Part shown: positions 1 to 7,592 of the stretch, one piece after another | Position numbering within the stretch: position 1 is the first letter of the stretch | Layout: the number at the start of each line of letters is the position of its first letter | From: Syntrophobacterales bacterium | GTDB taxonomy: Bacteria; Desulfobacterota; Syntrophobacteria; BM002 | Direction of reading: 5' to 3' | Assembly: GCA_030601545.1 (NCBI GenBank) | Contig: JAUVTM010000021.1 | Span: 1-14,470 of the forward strand | DNA length: 14,470 nt | Translations under genes and position numbers: made by a program | The notes under the pieces: model-generated | What the model was told of the DNA's origin: nothing | Database searches by the model: none | Seen by the model: the letters and a program-made list of their open reading frames with translations, nothing else

Positions 1-290
1 ATCGTCATCCCCGCCAGCAGGACAATCCCGATAAAATTGAGAAAGTCGCCTTTGCCGAGCAGGGTTACCCATCCCCACCCTGTTGGGACGTTGGCCTCAT
101 GTACATACTGACTCACCGGCATGGACCAGTATTGCGAAACTTCGTTGATCGGTATGTAACTGTCAAGGACGCCGGTTACATAAACGAAGAAGGTGATCAG
201 CAGTATCGCTATGGCGCTCCAGCTGCCGTAGAAGAGCAGGTTGGCATAGGTTATCTGTTCGGGTGGAGCTTGTGGTGCCTCAGGTGTCAT
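1..290 (-). CDS. Small membrane protein, C-terminal part beyond the window edge (partial)
   Basis: The frame opens with ATG at 290 and stays open to the left edge, giving 96 residues. The start has a clear Shine-Dalgarno (AGGTG, about 296-300) and lies 18 bp after the TauE/SafE stop, so the two genes are almost certainly co-transcribed. After a Pro/Gln-rich N-terminus, a membrane span lies near residues 24-41. A Trp/Tyr-rich loop follows (YWSMP, then GWGW), and a second hydrophobic segment begins near residue 82 at the edge. I do not recognise the family with certainty. Small membrane proteins such as DUF1634 often sit beside TauE/SafE genes, but the residues seen do not let me assign that family. 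It may be an accessory subunit of the neighbouring transporter; this is inferred from position only. Confidence 0.8.
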   Translation of the reverse strand, partial: MTPEAPQAPPEQITYANLLFYGSWSAIAILLITFFVYVTGVLDSYIPINEVSQYWSMPVSQYVHEANVPTGWGWVTLLGKGDFLNFIGIVLLAGMT

Positions 291-308
291 TTTTTCACCT
301 CATACTTT

Positions 309-1262
309 TCAAATGCCAAGGCCTTTCATTAGTGCCTTGCCTCCTGCGAAAAAGAGCACACCAATGACAATGTAGCGGATGACCTTCGGTTTCGCCACCA
401 CCAGGATTCTCACTCCCACAAAAGATCCCAGCATAAGTCCTACGATGGAAGGCACCGCCATGAGGGGAATCACGCAGCCCCGATTGAGATAGATCCAGGC
501 CGCCGAGGTGTCGGTAATGGAGAGCAAAAACTTGCTGGTTCCCACCGAAAGCTTCAAAGGTGCTCCCATGAGCAAATTGAGCACGGGTAAATTGGCCCAC
601 CCCGCACCCAGGCCGAACATACCGGCCATGAAGCCGATGAGGATAAAGAGAAGCAAGCCGGGTAGGGTGCGGTGGGTTTTCCACTCGATGATTTCTCCCG
701 TGGATGGCTCCAGATAAGCACCGGCCATTTTCAAAGCTCCCCCTATGCCGTCTTGCTTTTCCACCACCGGCCGCTCCACGTTCTTGGAAAAGGTGAGCAA
801 GGCCGCGATGAAAATGATGGTCGCCCCCAAGGCAGTCTGGATGATGTTGGTGGGAAGAGCAAGACCCAGGAGAGCACCGGCAATCGCACAAGTGGAGGCA
901 ATGAGAGCAACCGGCAGAGCGAGGCGGAGATTGGCAAGGTTTCTCTTGAGCAAGCCCGGCCCTGCTGCGAGAGCCCCTGCCAGGGCCACCAGCAACCCTG
1001 TACCCCTGACAAAGTCAAGATGGAATGGAAAGAAGCCGCTCACCAGGGGCACATAAAGCACGCCGCCGCCAACACCGGCCAACACCGCCAGGAGCCCGAG
1101 GACAAAACAGAAGAAAAAGAGTATCAAAGGCCAGAACCACCAGGGACGTTGTGGACCTTCTATAGCCGCAGCTTCTGCTGTTGCCCATGCGGGTGATGAT
1201 ACTAACCATAAGAAAAGAAAAACCGCCTTAACCGTTAGCACTCTGCAACCGTTTCTAAGCAT
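309..1262 (-). CDS. TauE/SafE-family membrane transporter (putative sulfite/organosulfonate exporter)
   Basis: The 317-residue protein is an integral inner-membrane protein of the TauE/SafE family, whose characterised members move sulfite, sulfoacetate or other anions out of the cell. The N-terminus looks like a signal peptide or first anchor (residues 8-27, ending AWA-TA). About eight hydrophobic segments follow in two repeats. Each repeat carries the Gly-rich family signature: GVGGGVLYVPL near residues 63-73, and GLGAGWANLPVL with a following SVGTSK in the second half. Length is slightly above the usual 250-300 residues because of the N-terminal extension and a hydrophilic loop in the middle (EKQDGIGG to IIEWKTHR). 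The ATG at 1262 has GAGG about 8 bases upstream. It lies downstream of a universal stress protein gene and directly upstream of another membrane protein gene. The substrate cannot be read from sequence. Confidence 0.88.
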   Translation of the reverse strand: MLRNGCRVLTVKAVFLFLWLVSSPAWATAEAAAIEGPQRPWWFWPLILFFFCFVLGLLAVLAGVGGGVLYVPLVSGFFPFHLDFVRGTGLLVALAGALAAGPGLLKRNLANLRLALPVALIASTCAIAGALLGLALPTNIIQTALGATIIFIAALLTFSKNVERPVVEKQDGIGGALKMAGAYLEPSTGEIIEWKTHRTLPGLLLFILIGFMAGMFGLGAGWANLPVLNLLMGAPLKLSVGTSKFLLSITDTSAAWIYLNRGCVIPLMAVPSIVGLMLGSFVGVRILVVAKPKVIRYIVIGVLFFAGGKALMKGLGI

Positions 1263-1338
1263 TGACTAACCTCAATAGATATGGATCAACCGAATCGGAT
1301 AGGTCTTACAAGAGAGATGTGAACAATAGTACGTGCAT

Positions 1339-1368
1339 TTTATAACAAAGTCCAGCCCAAGCTAGCAA
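1339..1368 (-). promoter_or_regulatory. Possible sigma-70 promoter for the TauE/SafE operon
   Basis: On the minus strand TTGCTA (1368-1363) is followed after 18 bases by TATAAA (1344-1339). That is 4/6 and 5/6 matches to the -35 and -10 consensus. A transcript would start near 1332 and give a leader of about 70 bases before the ATG at 1262. The rest of the 205-bp gap after the usp gene holds only the stem-loop at 1435-1457. Confidence 0.4.
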
Positions 1369-1434
1369 TCACTCATCTTTCTGTCAAGATAAAACTGATC
1401 TTCAGGCTAAGTGCAGCGCGGCAGGAACATCAAC

Positions 1435-1457
1435 GGCAGAGGGTGTTTTCCTCTGCC
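1435..1457 (-). terminator. Stem-loop just after the usp stop codon (terminator or processing hairpin)
   Basis: A perfect 8-bp stem, GGCAGAGG (1435-1442) with CCTCTGCC (1450-1457), closes a 7-base loop 10 bases downstream of the usp stop. No T-run follows on the minus strand, so it is not a classical intrinsic terminator. It could be a partial or Rho-assisted stop, or an mRNA 3'-end stabiliser between usp and tauE. Confidence 0.4.
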
Positions 1458-1467
1458 AGGATGAAAT

Positions 1468-2307
1468 CTACGCTTTTGGCCGGTACAGAAGTACTGGCCG
1501 GGTAGTGCGTCGAATAATCTGGAGTGATCTCTCACTCAGGATGTTAAAACGACCGGACTTGCCAAAACCCTGAGCTCCAAGCACCACGAGATCGTAGTTA
1601 TCCAGGGTTATTTCTCGCACCACTTCCTGAACCACGTTGCCTTCTATAAGCTTGGTTTGAGGTTGGTGATCCAGCTTCTTGAGGGTGGACTCACCTTTGA
1701 GAACACAGGCGTCGGCGAACTCCTGGCTTTCCATGTCGTCGGTGTCGCGAACGTGCATAAGGGTGATTTTGGGCTTTCTTTTCAGCAGCATGGGACTGAT
1801 GAAATTAAGAGCTGATTCGTCACAGGAAGAGCCTGAGTAGGCCACCAACACATCGGTTATGTTCCGCAGTTCGCGCACGATCAACACCGGCCGGTCGGCG
1901 TGGTTGATGACCTGGGTGTGGACCTGACCCAAGAGCATCTCCCGGAGCGCTGAGGAGCGATGACAGCCAAGCACGATAAGGTCGACGTCTTTGTCACTGG
2001 CTTCCCGGAGAATCACCTCTGCCGGGTCTCCCGCCAGAATCCTTGGTTCACAGGGGACCTTACCCTCGAGGCATATCTCGCAGGCATCAGAAATGGCTGC
2101 CTCAACCGCTTTGGCTTGCTCATCAATTTTCTTCTTGTGGTCTTTTTTTAGAAAGGGAATATCGAAATCCTCCAGGATGATATTTCCCACATCTTTCTTC
2201 ACATGGATGGCGTCCACCTCAGCATCAAAATGCTCCAACAGATGGCAGGCGTACCGCAGCGCCAAACGGGATTCGAGATCTTGGTCCACTGCAACAAGAA
2301 CCTTCAT
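1468..2307 (-). CDS. Universal stress protein, tandem UspA domains
   Basis: This 279-residue cytoplasmic protein has two Usp folds: residues 1-145 (opening MKVLVAVDQDLES) and about 150-279 (opening ITDVLVAYSGSSCDESAL). Both halves end with the typical strand, DRPVLIVREL and TRPVLLYRP. Tandem UspA proteins of this length are common in stress and anoxia regulons. The nucleotide-binding signature G-x2-G-x9-G-S/T is not intact in either half. Domain 1 has GCHRSS, and domain 2 has GAQGFGKSGRFNILSE, where the final Gly is Leu. Tight ATP binding is therefore doubtful. The ATG at 2307 is preceded by an AAGGGGG ribosome-binding site. The gene is divergent from the histidine kinase across a 431-bp control region and lies upstream of tauE on the same strand. 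Confidence 0.9.
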   Translation of the reverse strand: MKVLVAVDQDLESRLALRYACHLLEHFDAEVDAIHVKKDVGNIILEDFDIPFLKKDHKKKIDEQAKAVEAAISDACEICLEGKVPCEPRILAGDPAEVILREASDKDVDLIVLGCHRSSALREMLLGQVHTQVINHADRPVLIVRELRNITDVLVAYSGSSCDESALNFISPMLLKRKPKITLMHVRDTDDMESQEFADACVLKGESTLKKLDHQPQTKLIEGNVVQEVVREITLDNYDLVVLGAQGFGKSGRFNILSERSLQIIRRTTRPVLLYRPKA

Positions 2308-2738
2308 ATGACCCCCTTTTTTCTGACTTTTTCAAGCTCGTGTATATCTACCGTTGGCCCGATAAGGCTTGGGCAACACCAGCAGGTAGTTTTTTCGGTA
2401 TAGAAGAAAATAATCATTCTGGGGAAACTTTACCAGTTTCCAGTCGCCGAACCTCCACCATGGCTTCATTGTGGTCGATTCGGCCCTTTTCCACTTGGGA
2501 GCAAGTCCGGACTAATTTATCAGAACTCGGGAGTAAGTGCAAGTTTTAACAAACTCAAAATTGGCTTGAGCTTAGATCGGTGAGAATGTCCACAAGCACA
2601 GCACGGACAAGCAGCAAAACGGTGTTCCAGTTTCCAATGACAATCCACAACTCCCATTGCCATTTCGCTCCGAGTCTCTTATAATTCCTAACCATCAAAT
2701 AGAGTTTTTGACACTTGCTAAGACTAATCTAAACCGTT
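2308..2738. other. Divergent control region between usp and the histidine kinase
   Basis: There is no supportable gene in this 431-bp stretch. It contains the rightward sigma-70 promoter at 2657-2685. It also has an inverted repeat, GGAAACT (2423-2429) with AGTTTCC (2435-2441), and a 10-bp direct repeat CCAGTTTCCA at 2433-2442 and 2627-2636, the second copy lying 20 bp upstream of the -35 box. No convincing promoter for the leftward usp gene was found; TTGCAC-N17-TAAATT near 2505-2535 is weak. No correctly spaced sigma-54 site was found. Confidence 0.6.
2657..2685 (+). promoter_or_regulatory. Sigma-70 promoter for the histidine kinase-regulator operon
   Basis: TTGCCA (2657-2662) and TATAAT (2680-2685) are separated by exactly 17 bases: 5/6 and 6/6 matches to consensus with optimal spacing. 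Transcription would begin near 2692 and leave a leader of about 47 bases before the kinase ATG at 2739. This suggests ordinary housekeeping transcription of the two-component operon. Confidence 0.7.
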
Positions 2739-4202
2739 ATGCGAAGGAACTTCCCCAATATTAACTTATCCATTCGCCAAAAGGTCGTTGTGGGCTTCAG
2801 CCTGTGCGTCGCTGCCGTTCTGCTGATTGGCGCTATGGCCTACCACGACCTCCTCAGACTTGATCGGAAACTGCAGTTAGGAGAGATTACCCGTAACCTT
2901 CATGATTCCATTTTGGAAGCAAGGCGCTATGAGAAAAACTTCTTACTCTACGGGCAAGAAAAGGATTACCGAGAAGGCCTTTTCTATTGGAAGAGGGCGC
3001 AAGAGATCTTTGGGCGGATTCAGCAGGATGTAATGGGCCAGAAAGGTGCCAGGCAATTGGGCCAACTCCAGCAGGAGTTGGCACGGTATGGCCAACACTT
3101 GAAAGACCTGTTTGCTGAAGAGGAAGAGCCAGCCTCCGATTCGCAGCATAAAAGCGTAATCGAGGCCCGACTCAGGAAGACGGGTCGGAACCTCATCAAT
3201 CTCTCCCTCAATTTGTCGAATCTGGAGCACTCCAGGATCCAACAGATAGTCATATCCCTCAAGACAAAGCTCGTTTCCACAATTTTGGTGCTCTTTATTC
3301 TGAGCCTCTTCCTGGCCCTGCTTATCACCCGTAAGATTGTACGACCCCTTACCGTCATCGAGACAACCACCCAGAGAATTGCCAGGGGGAATTTCAAACC
3401 CCTACCCGTTGTCCAAACAAAGGATGAGACCCAGGCGGTGGTGGAGGCTTTCAACAAAATGATCACCGAGCTCGAGAAGCGCCAGGATCAGCTGGCGCAG
3501 GCGCAAAAGCTCTCCTCCTTGGGAATTCTCACCTCCGGAATCGCCCACCAACTCAATAATCCGCTTAACAACATCTCCACTTCCTGCCAAATCCTTATGG
3601 AAGAAATCGACGACGGGGACAGGGAACATGTCGATAAACTCCTCACCAACATCGACCAGGAGGTGGACAGGTCCCGAGATATCGTCAAGGGACTGCTGGA
3701 TTTCTCGCGCGAGCACGAGTTCGAGCTTGACTGGGTCAATCTGCAAAACCTGGCTGACCGGACAACTTGGCTGGTCTCTAGTCAGTTACCTGCAGGCGTG
3801 GAGATCACCAGTGACATCCCAAAGGATCTTGACATCCATGCGGACGGCCAAAAACTCCAGGAAGTGATCCTCAATCTTCTGTGGAACGCGGCCCAGGCCA
3901 TGCCCGACGGCACGGGGCTCATCAAGCTCACCGCCCTAGAAGACCATGCCACGGGTCAGGTTAAAATCACCATTCAAGATAACGGCTGCGGCATACCTCT
4001 CGAACACCTGCCCCATATTTTCGATCCGTTCTTTTCAACAAAAGAAGCGGGTTATGGCACTGGCCTAGGCCTTTCCGTTGCCCATGGCATTGTTGATCGA
4101 CATGGTGGCACCCTTTCGGTAACGAGCACTGTGGAAGAGGGCAGTGCCTTCACCATCAGTCTGCCGCTCAAAAAAGAAAGTGCCGGCGGGGGTCAAGAGT
4201 AA
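2739..4202 (+). CDS. Membrane sensor histidine kinase (HBM-like sensor, HAMP, HisKA, HATPase)
   Basis: The 487-residue protein is the sensor of a two-component system. TM1 spans about residues 17-34 and TM2 about 178-197, enclosing a periplasmic all-helical region of about 140 residues. That region contains ARRYEKNFLLYG (61-72), which resembles the signature helix of helical bimodular (HBM) or four-helix-bundle sensors. A HAMP linker follows (about 198-250), then a HisKA domain with H270 in GIAHQLNNPLNNI. The ATPase domain has its N box at N379/N383, G1 box DNGCGIP (414-420), F box FDPFFSTK (428-435) and G2 box GTGLGLS (440-446), so all catalytic boxes are intact. The H-box and ATPase resemble the NtrB/AtoS-like kinases that partner NtrC-type regulators. 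The ATG at 2739 has no obvious Shine-Dalgarno but is bounded by an in-frame stop nine bases upstream. The stop codon overlaps the regulator ATG by one base. The ligand is unknown. Confidence 0.93.
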   Translation: MRRNFPNINLSIRQKVVVGFSLCVAAVLLIGAMAYHDLLRLDRKLQLGEITRNLHDSILEARRYEKNFLLYGQEKDYREGLFYWKRAQEIFGRIQQDVMGQKGARQLGQLQQELARYGQHLKDLFAEEEEPASDSQHKSVIEARLRKTGRNLINLSLNLSNLEHSRIQQIVISLKTKLVSTILVLFILSLFLALLITRKIVRPLTVIETTTQRIARGNFKPLPVVQTKDETQAVVEAFNKMITELEKRQDQLAQAQKLSSLGILTSGIAHQLNNPLNNISTSCQILMEEIDDGDREHVDKLLTNIDQEVDRSRDIVKGLLDFSREHEFELDWVNLQNLADRTTWLVSSQLPAGVEITSDIPKDLDIHADGQKLQEVILNLLWNAAQAMPDGTGLIKLTALEDHATGQVKITIQDNGCGIPLEHLPHIFDPFFSTKEAGYGTGLGLSVAHGIVDRHGGTLSVTSTVEEGSAFTISLPLKKESAGGGQE

Positions 4203-5569
4203 TGAAAGAGGCCAGGATTCTTATTGTCGACGACGAGGATATCTCCAGGGAGAACCTTGGACACATTCTCAACAAAGAGGGCCATAGCGTCGTTTCGGTG
4301 GACCGGGGCATCGAGGCCTTGAAGAAACTGGAGGACACTGAATTCGACCTGGTTCTAACCGACCTCAAAATGAAACAGGTGGACGGCATGGAGGTTCTGA
4401 CCAGAACCAAAGAACAATATCCGGACACCGAAGTGATCATTATCACCGCCTATGCCACGGTCGCCACTGCCATCGAGGCCATGCGCAAGGGAGCTTACAA
4501 CTACATCCCCAAACCTTACAAAATGGATCAAGTGCGACTGGTAGTTAAAAGAGCCCTGGAGAAAAAAAAGCTCAAAGATGAGCTCCGTACACTTAAACGG
4601 GATTACAAGGCTAGGGTGGGGTCGCCGTTGATCATCGGCAAGAGCCGTAAAATGCAGGAAATAAACGAGATGCTGGCCCAGATCGCCCCCACAGACTGCA
4701 GCGTCCTCATCTTTGGGGAGACCGGCACCGGCAAGGAGTTGATCGCCAGGGCAATGCATCACCAGAGTAACCGCGCCGCGGCGCGCTTTCTCGCTTTTAA
4801 CTGCGGGGCTTTTACCGAGGAACTACTTGCCAATGAACTCTTTGGCCACGAAAGGGGCGCCTACTCCGGTGCCACCTCCACTAAGATCGGCCTGCTCGAG
4901 GCGGCCAGAGGCGGTACCGTCTTTCTGGATGAGATTGGCGATATGCCTCCATCCATGCAGGTCAAGCTTCTCCGGGTGATCGAGGGAAGGTCGCTGCTCC
5001 GCGTCGGCGGCACCCAGTCAATCGCCATAGATATACGAGTCATAGCCGCCACCAACAAGGACTTGGACCAAGAAGTGGAGGCCGGCAGATTCCGCAAGGA
5101 CCTTTTCTACCGTCTCAACGTGGTCAGTCTGGACCTTCCTCTCCTGGCGGAACGGAAGGACGACATTCCGCTTCTGGCGCATCACTTTCGGAGACGATAC
5201 GCCAAGGCTCTGGAAAAAACGATAGAGGACATCTCGGACGAGGCCATGGACATCCTGGTAAACCACGAATACCCGGGCAATATCCGCGAACTGGAAAACA
5301 TCATAGAACGGGCGGTTGCCCTGTGCAACAGAGGCGTGATTCTCCCCAAACATTTGCCCCAAGGACTCGAAAAACTCTGCTTCACTGTTTATCGCCATTC
5401 ACGCGATCACTTACCCACCTTGGAGGAAAACGAACTTGAATATGTCCGCTGGGTGCTCAAACGTGTGAACGGCAACAAGACGAGGGCCGCCGAGATACTG
5501 GGAATCGATCGGGTTTCCCTGTGGCGGAAGCTTAAGCGCTGGGGACTGACAGAGAACGCTGAGGGCTGA
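4202..5569 (+). CDS. NtrC-family sigma-54-dependent response regulator
   Basis: This 455-residue cytoplasmic transcription activator is the partner of the kinase; TAATG joins the two frames, suggesting translational coupling. Its receiver (3-122) has D10/D11, phospho-acceptor D54, T82 and K104. The central AAA+ domain (about 142-385) has Walker A GETGTGKE (172-179), Walker B VFLDE (240-244) and arginine-finger candidates R298 and R304. The sigma-54 contact loop reads GAYSGA (219-224) instead of GAFTGA, two conservative changes. A Fis-type helix-turn-helix lies at about 425-446 (TRAAEILGIDRVSLWRKL). Length and order are normal for the family. The operon promoter looks sigma-70, so its target promoters should lie elsewhere. 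The one perfect sigma-54 promoter in the window is at 14315-14329, but a link is unproven. The receiver closely resembles the one inside the neighbouring Lon protein. Confidence 0.94.
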   Translation: MKEARILIVDDEDISRENLGHILNKEGHSVVSVDRGIEALKKLEDTEFDLVLTDLKMKQVDGMEVLTRTKEQYPDTEVIIITAYATVATAIEAMRKGAYNYIPKPYKMDQVRLVVKRALEKKKLKDELRTLKRDYKARVGSPLIIGKSRKMQEINEMLAQIAPTDCSVLIFGETGTGKELIARAMHHQSNRAAARFLAFNCGAFTEELLANELFGHERGAYSGATSTKIGLLEAARGGTVFLDEIGDMPPSMQVKLLRVIEGRSLLRVGGTQSIAIDIRVIAATNKDLDQEVEAGRFRKDLFYRLNVVSLDLPLLAERKDDIPLLAHHFRRRYAKALEKTIEDISDEAMDILVNHEYPGNIRELENIIERAVALCNRGVILPKHLPQGLEKLCFTVYRHSRDHLPTLEENELEYVRWVLKRVNGNKTRAAEILGIDRVSLWRKLKRWGLTENAEG

Positions 5570-5594
5570 TAGCCGAGTCCTGAACACTCACAAA

Positions 5595-7592
5595 TCAGCG
5601 CAAAATCAAATCCACCACCTCTTCGACGCTCTCGGCGAGAACAACTTCCAAATCTCCGCGAATCTCATCCCTAAGGTTTTCCAAATCCACCTGATTCTTA
5701 GCCGGAAAGACCACTGTCTTAGCACCGACGCTGCCAGCAGCCAGTATTTTTTCCCTTACCCCCGCTACTGGTAAGATCCTGCCACCCAGGGTCAACTCAC
5801 CGGTTATGGCCACCTCTCTTCTTGCCGGCCTTTCCGTGAGCAGAGATATTAGCGCGAAAGCAATGGTGAGACCTGCCGAGGGCCCATCCTTGGGAATGGC
5901 CCCAGCTGGCACGTGAATGTGGATATCATGGTTGTCGTAAAAGTCTTCTGCAATCTGGAATCGGTTTGCATTACTGCGGACATAGCTTAGTGCGGCCCGG
6001 GCCGACTCCCGCATCATCTCCCCCAAGGAGCCTGTCAAAATCAACCCTTTTTCCCCTTTCATCCTCGCGGCCTCAACAAAGATGATGTCCCCACCCGTCT
6101 CGGTCCAGACCAACCCTGTGGTAACGCCGATCCGGTCTTTAGCCTCGGCAACCTCATAGTGGAACTTCCTCGGACCCAGGTATCGTTCCACCTCTTGGGG
6201 AGTAATGACAACGGGGTTGGGCTTCCCTCCTTGTTGCAGAATCTCCCGAGCGATTTTCCGACAGATGGAACCGATTTCTCGCTCGAGGTTCCTGAGCCCA
6301 GCCTCCCGGGTGTATGCTCTAATGATCTTCCCCACCGCCTCACTGGTGAATTCTGGGGGAGAACTGGCGAGGCCGGTGGCTTCAATCTGCCTGGGAATCA
6401 GGAAATCCTGGGCGATTCGTTCTTTTTCCTGATCCGTATATCCGGGCAGGGTAAGCACCTCCAGCCGGTCCAACAATGCTCGAGGGATTGGATCCACAAG
6501 ATTCGCGGTGGCAATGAACATGACGCTCGACAGATCAAAGGGCACATCCAGGTAGTAATCTAGAAAATGGTCATTCTGCTCCGGGTCCAGAACCTCCAGC
6601 AAGGCCGAGGCCGGATCGCCGTGAAAGTCCTGGCCTATCTTGTCGATTTCGTCCAGCATAAATACAGGATTCCTGGATCCGACCTGACGGATGGCGTCGA
6701 TGATCCGCCCGGGCATGGCGCCAACGTAACTCCGGCGATGCCCCCTGATCTCCGCGTCGTCCCTCATACCACCGACAGACAGCCGAATAAACTTTCTCCC
6801 GAGAGCAGTAGCGATTGCCCTTCCCAATGAAGTCTTGCCCGTGCCCGGCGGGCCACTAAAGCAAAACACTGGACCCTTGGGCCTGTGCTCCCATTGCTTT
6901 TCGGCCAGGGCCTGCTTTACGATGGTGCGCACTTCATCAATTTTCAATGGTTTTGAGAGATAATGGTAGGCGCCCTTTTGCACAGACTCAAGTGCCGAGT
7001 CCACCGAAGCATAGCCTGTGACGATGACCACCTCGGTGTCGACATGTCGACTCTTAATGCGCTCCAAGAGTTCCATCCCCCCGAGCTCAAGCATGCGGAG
7101 GTCAGTGAGCACCAGGTCAAAGGCGGCGGAATTCATCTGCTCCAACGCTTCCACGCCATTTGTGGCTGTGGCTACCTGGTAGCCTTCTTTTTCAAGGATA
7201 TGCTGCAGATTGGTCCGGGCAATTTCCTCATCGTCCACCACCATAAGCTTGGGTTTTCGCTGGAGTTTGAGGGTCCGGACCGCCAGGTATTCCAGAATCC
7301 TGGCTTTCACCTGGTAGAGGCCCGCGTGCTGCTCATTGAGAACTCGTTCGGCCCGCGCAAGATCGAGATTGTCTTTTGTGTGGACACCCCATGGCAGGCT
7401 CACTAGATACTCAAGGTGATTGATGCCAATGGTATATTCAGCTGCCTCTACAGGAGTTTTCTCTAGTTTTTCCAATTCCCTTAGAGCGACGGCCTCCACC
7501 GACCCTGGCATTTGCGCCCTGAGCACCTCCTGCCTCAACTCCTCAAGATCCTCGAGCTGTTGCCTTTCCTCGGACTTGCCAAAAAGTGCCAT
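5595..7592 (-). CDS. Lon-type ATP-dependent protease with an inserted response-regulator receiver domain
   Basis: This 665-residue protein is a serine-lysine protease of the Lon (S16) family, built unusually. Numbering is from ATG 7592, chosen because AAGGGG lies 5 bases upstream; a GTG at 7598 would touch the ribosome-binding site. The N-terminal Lon substrate-recognition domain is absent. Residues 1-113 are the helical segment that normally precedes the ATPase (EYLVSLPWGVHTKDNLDLA, then YQVKARILEYLAV). A complete receiver follows at about 115-231, with D120/D121, phospho-acceptor D164, T192 and K214. Lon then resumes with KGPVFCFSGPPGTGKTS (Walker A K253), Walker B FMLDEID (D314/E315), the AAA lid, and the protease domain with catalytic S572 (KDGPSAG) and K615 (GVREKILAA). 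The enzyme looks fully active, with phosphorylation poised to control it. It runs tail to tail with the NtrC-type regulator, 25 bp apart, with no clear terminator between. Lon and catalytic assignments are firm; regulation by phosphorylation is inferred. Confidence 0.94.
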   Translation of the reverse strand: MALFGKSEERQQLEDLEELRQEVLRAQMPGSVEAVALRELEKLEKTPVEAAEYTIGINHLEYLVSLPWGVHTKDNLDLARAERVLNEQHAGLYQVKARILEYLAVRTLKLQRKPKLMVVDDEEIARTNLQHILEKEGYQVATATNGVEALEQMNSAAFDLVLTDLRMLELGGMELLERIKSRHVDTEVVIVTGYASVDSALESVQKGAYHYLSKPLKIDEVRTIVKQALAEKQWEHRPKGPVFCFSGPPGTGKTSLGRAIATALGRKFIRLSVGGMRDDAEIRGHRRSYVGAMPGRIIDAIRQVGSRNPVFMLDEIDKIGQDFHGDPASALLEVLDPEQNDHFLDYYLDVPFDLSSVMFIATANLVDPIPRALLDRLEVLTLPGYTDQEKERIAQDFLIPRQIEATGLASSPPEFTSEAVGKIIRAYTREAGLRNLEREIGSICRKIAREILQQGGKPNPVVITPQEVERYLGPRKFHYEVAEAKDRIGVTTGLVWTETGGDIIFVEAARMKGEKGLILTGSLGEMMRESARAALSYVRSNANRFQIAEDFYDNHDIHIHVPAGAIPKDGPSAGLTIAFALISLLTERPARREVAITGELTLGGRILPVAGVREKILAAGSVGAKTVVFPAKNQVDLENLRDEIRGDLEVVLAESVEEVVDLILR

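Noticed and set aside
295..1209. Several long open frames overlapping the TauE/SafE gene on both strands
   Set aside because: They are shadows of the real gene in GC-rich sequence, with no family signatures and no ribosome-binding sites.
2613..2629. Sigma-54-like TGGAAC...TTGC on the minus strand upstream of usp
   Set aside because: The spacer is one base too long and the -24 block has a mismatch; such spacing changes normally abolish recognition.
5565..5600. Terminator between the NtrC-type regulator and the receiver-Lon gene
   Set aside because: Only a 4-bp GGCT/AGCC stem at the regulator stop codon and no T-run on either strand.
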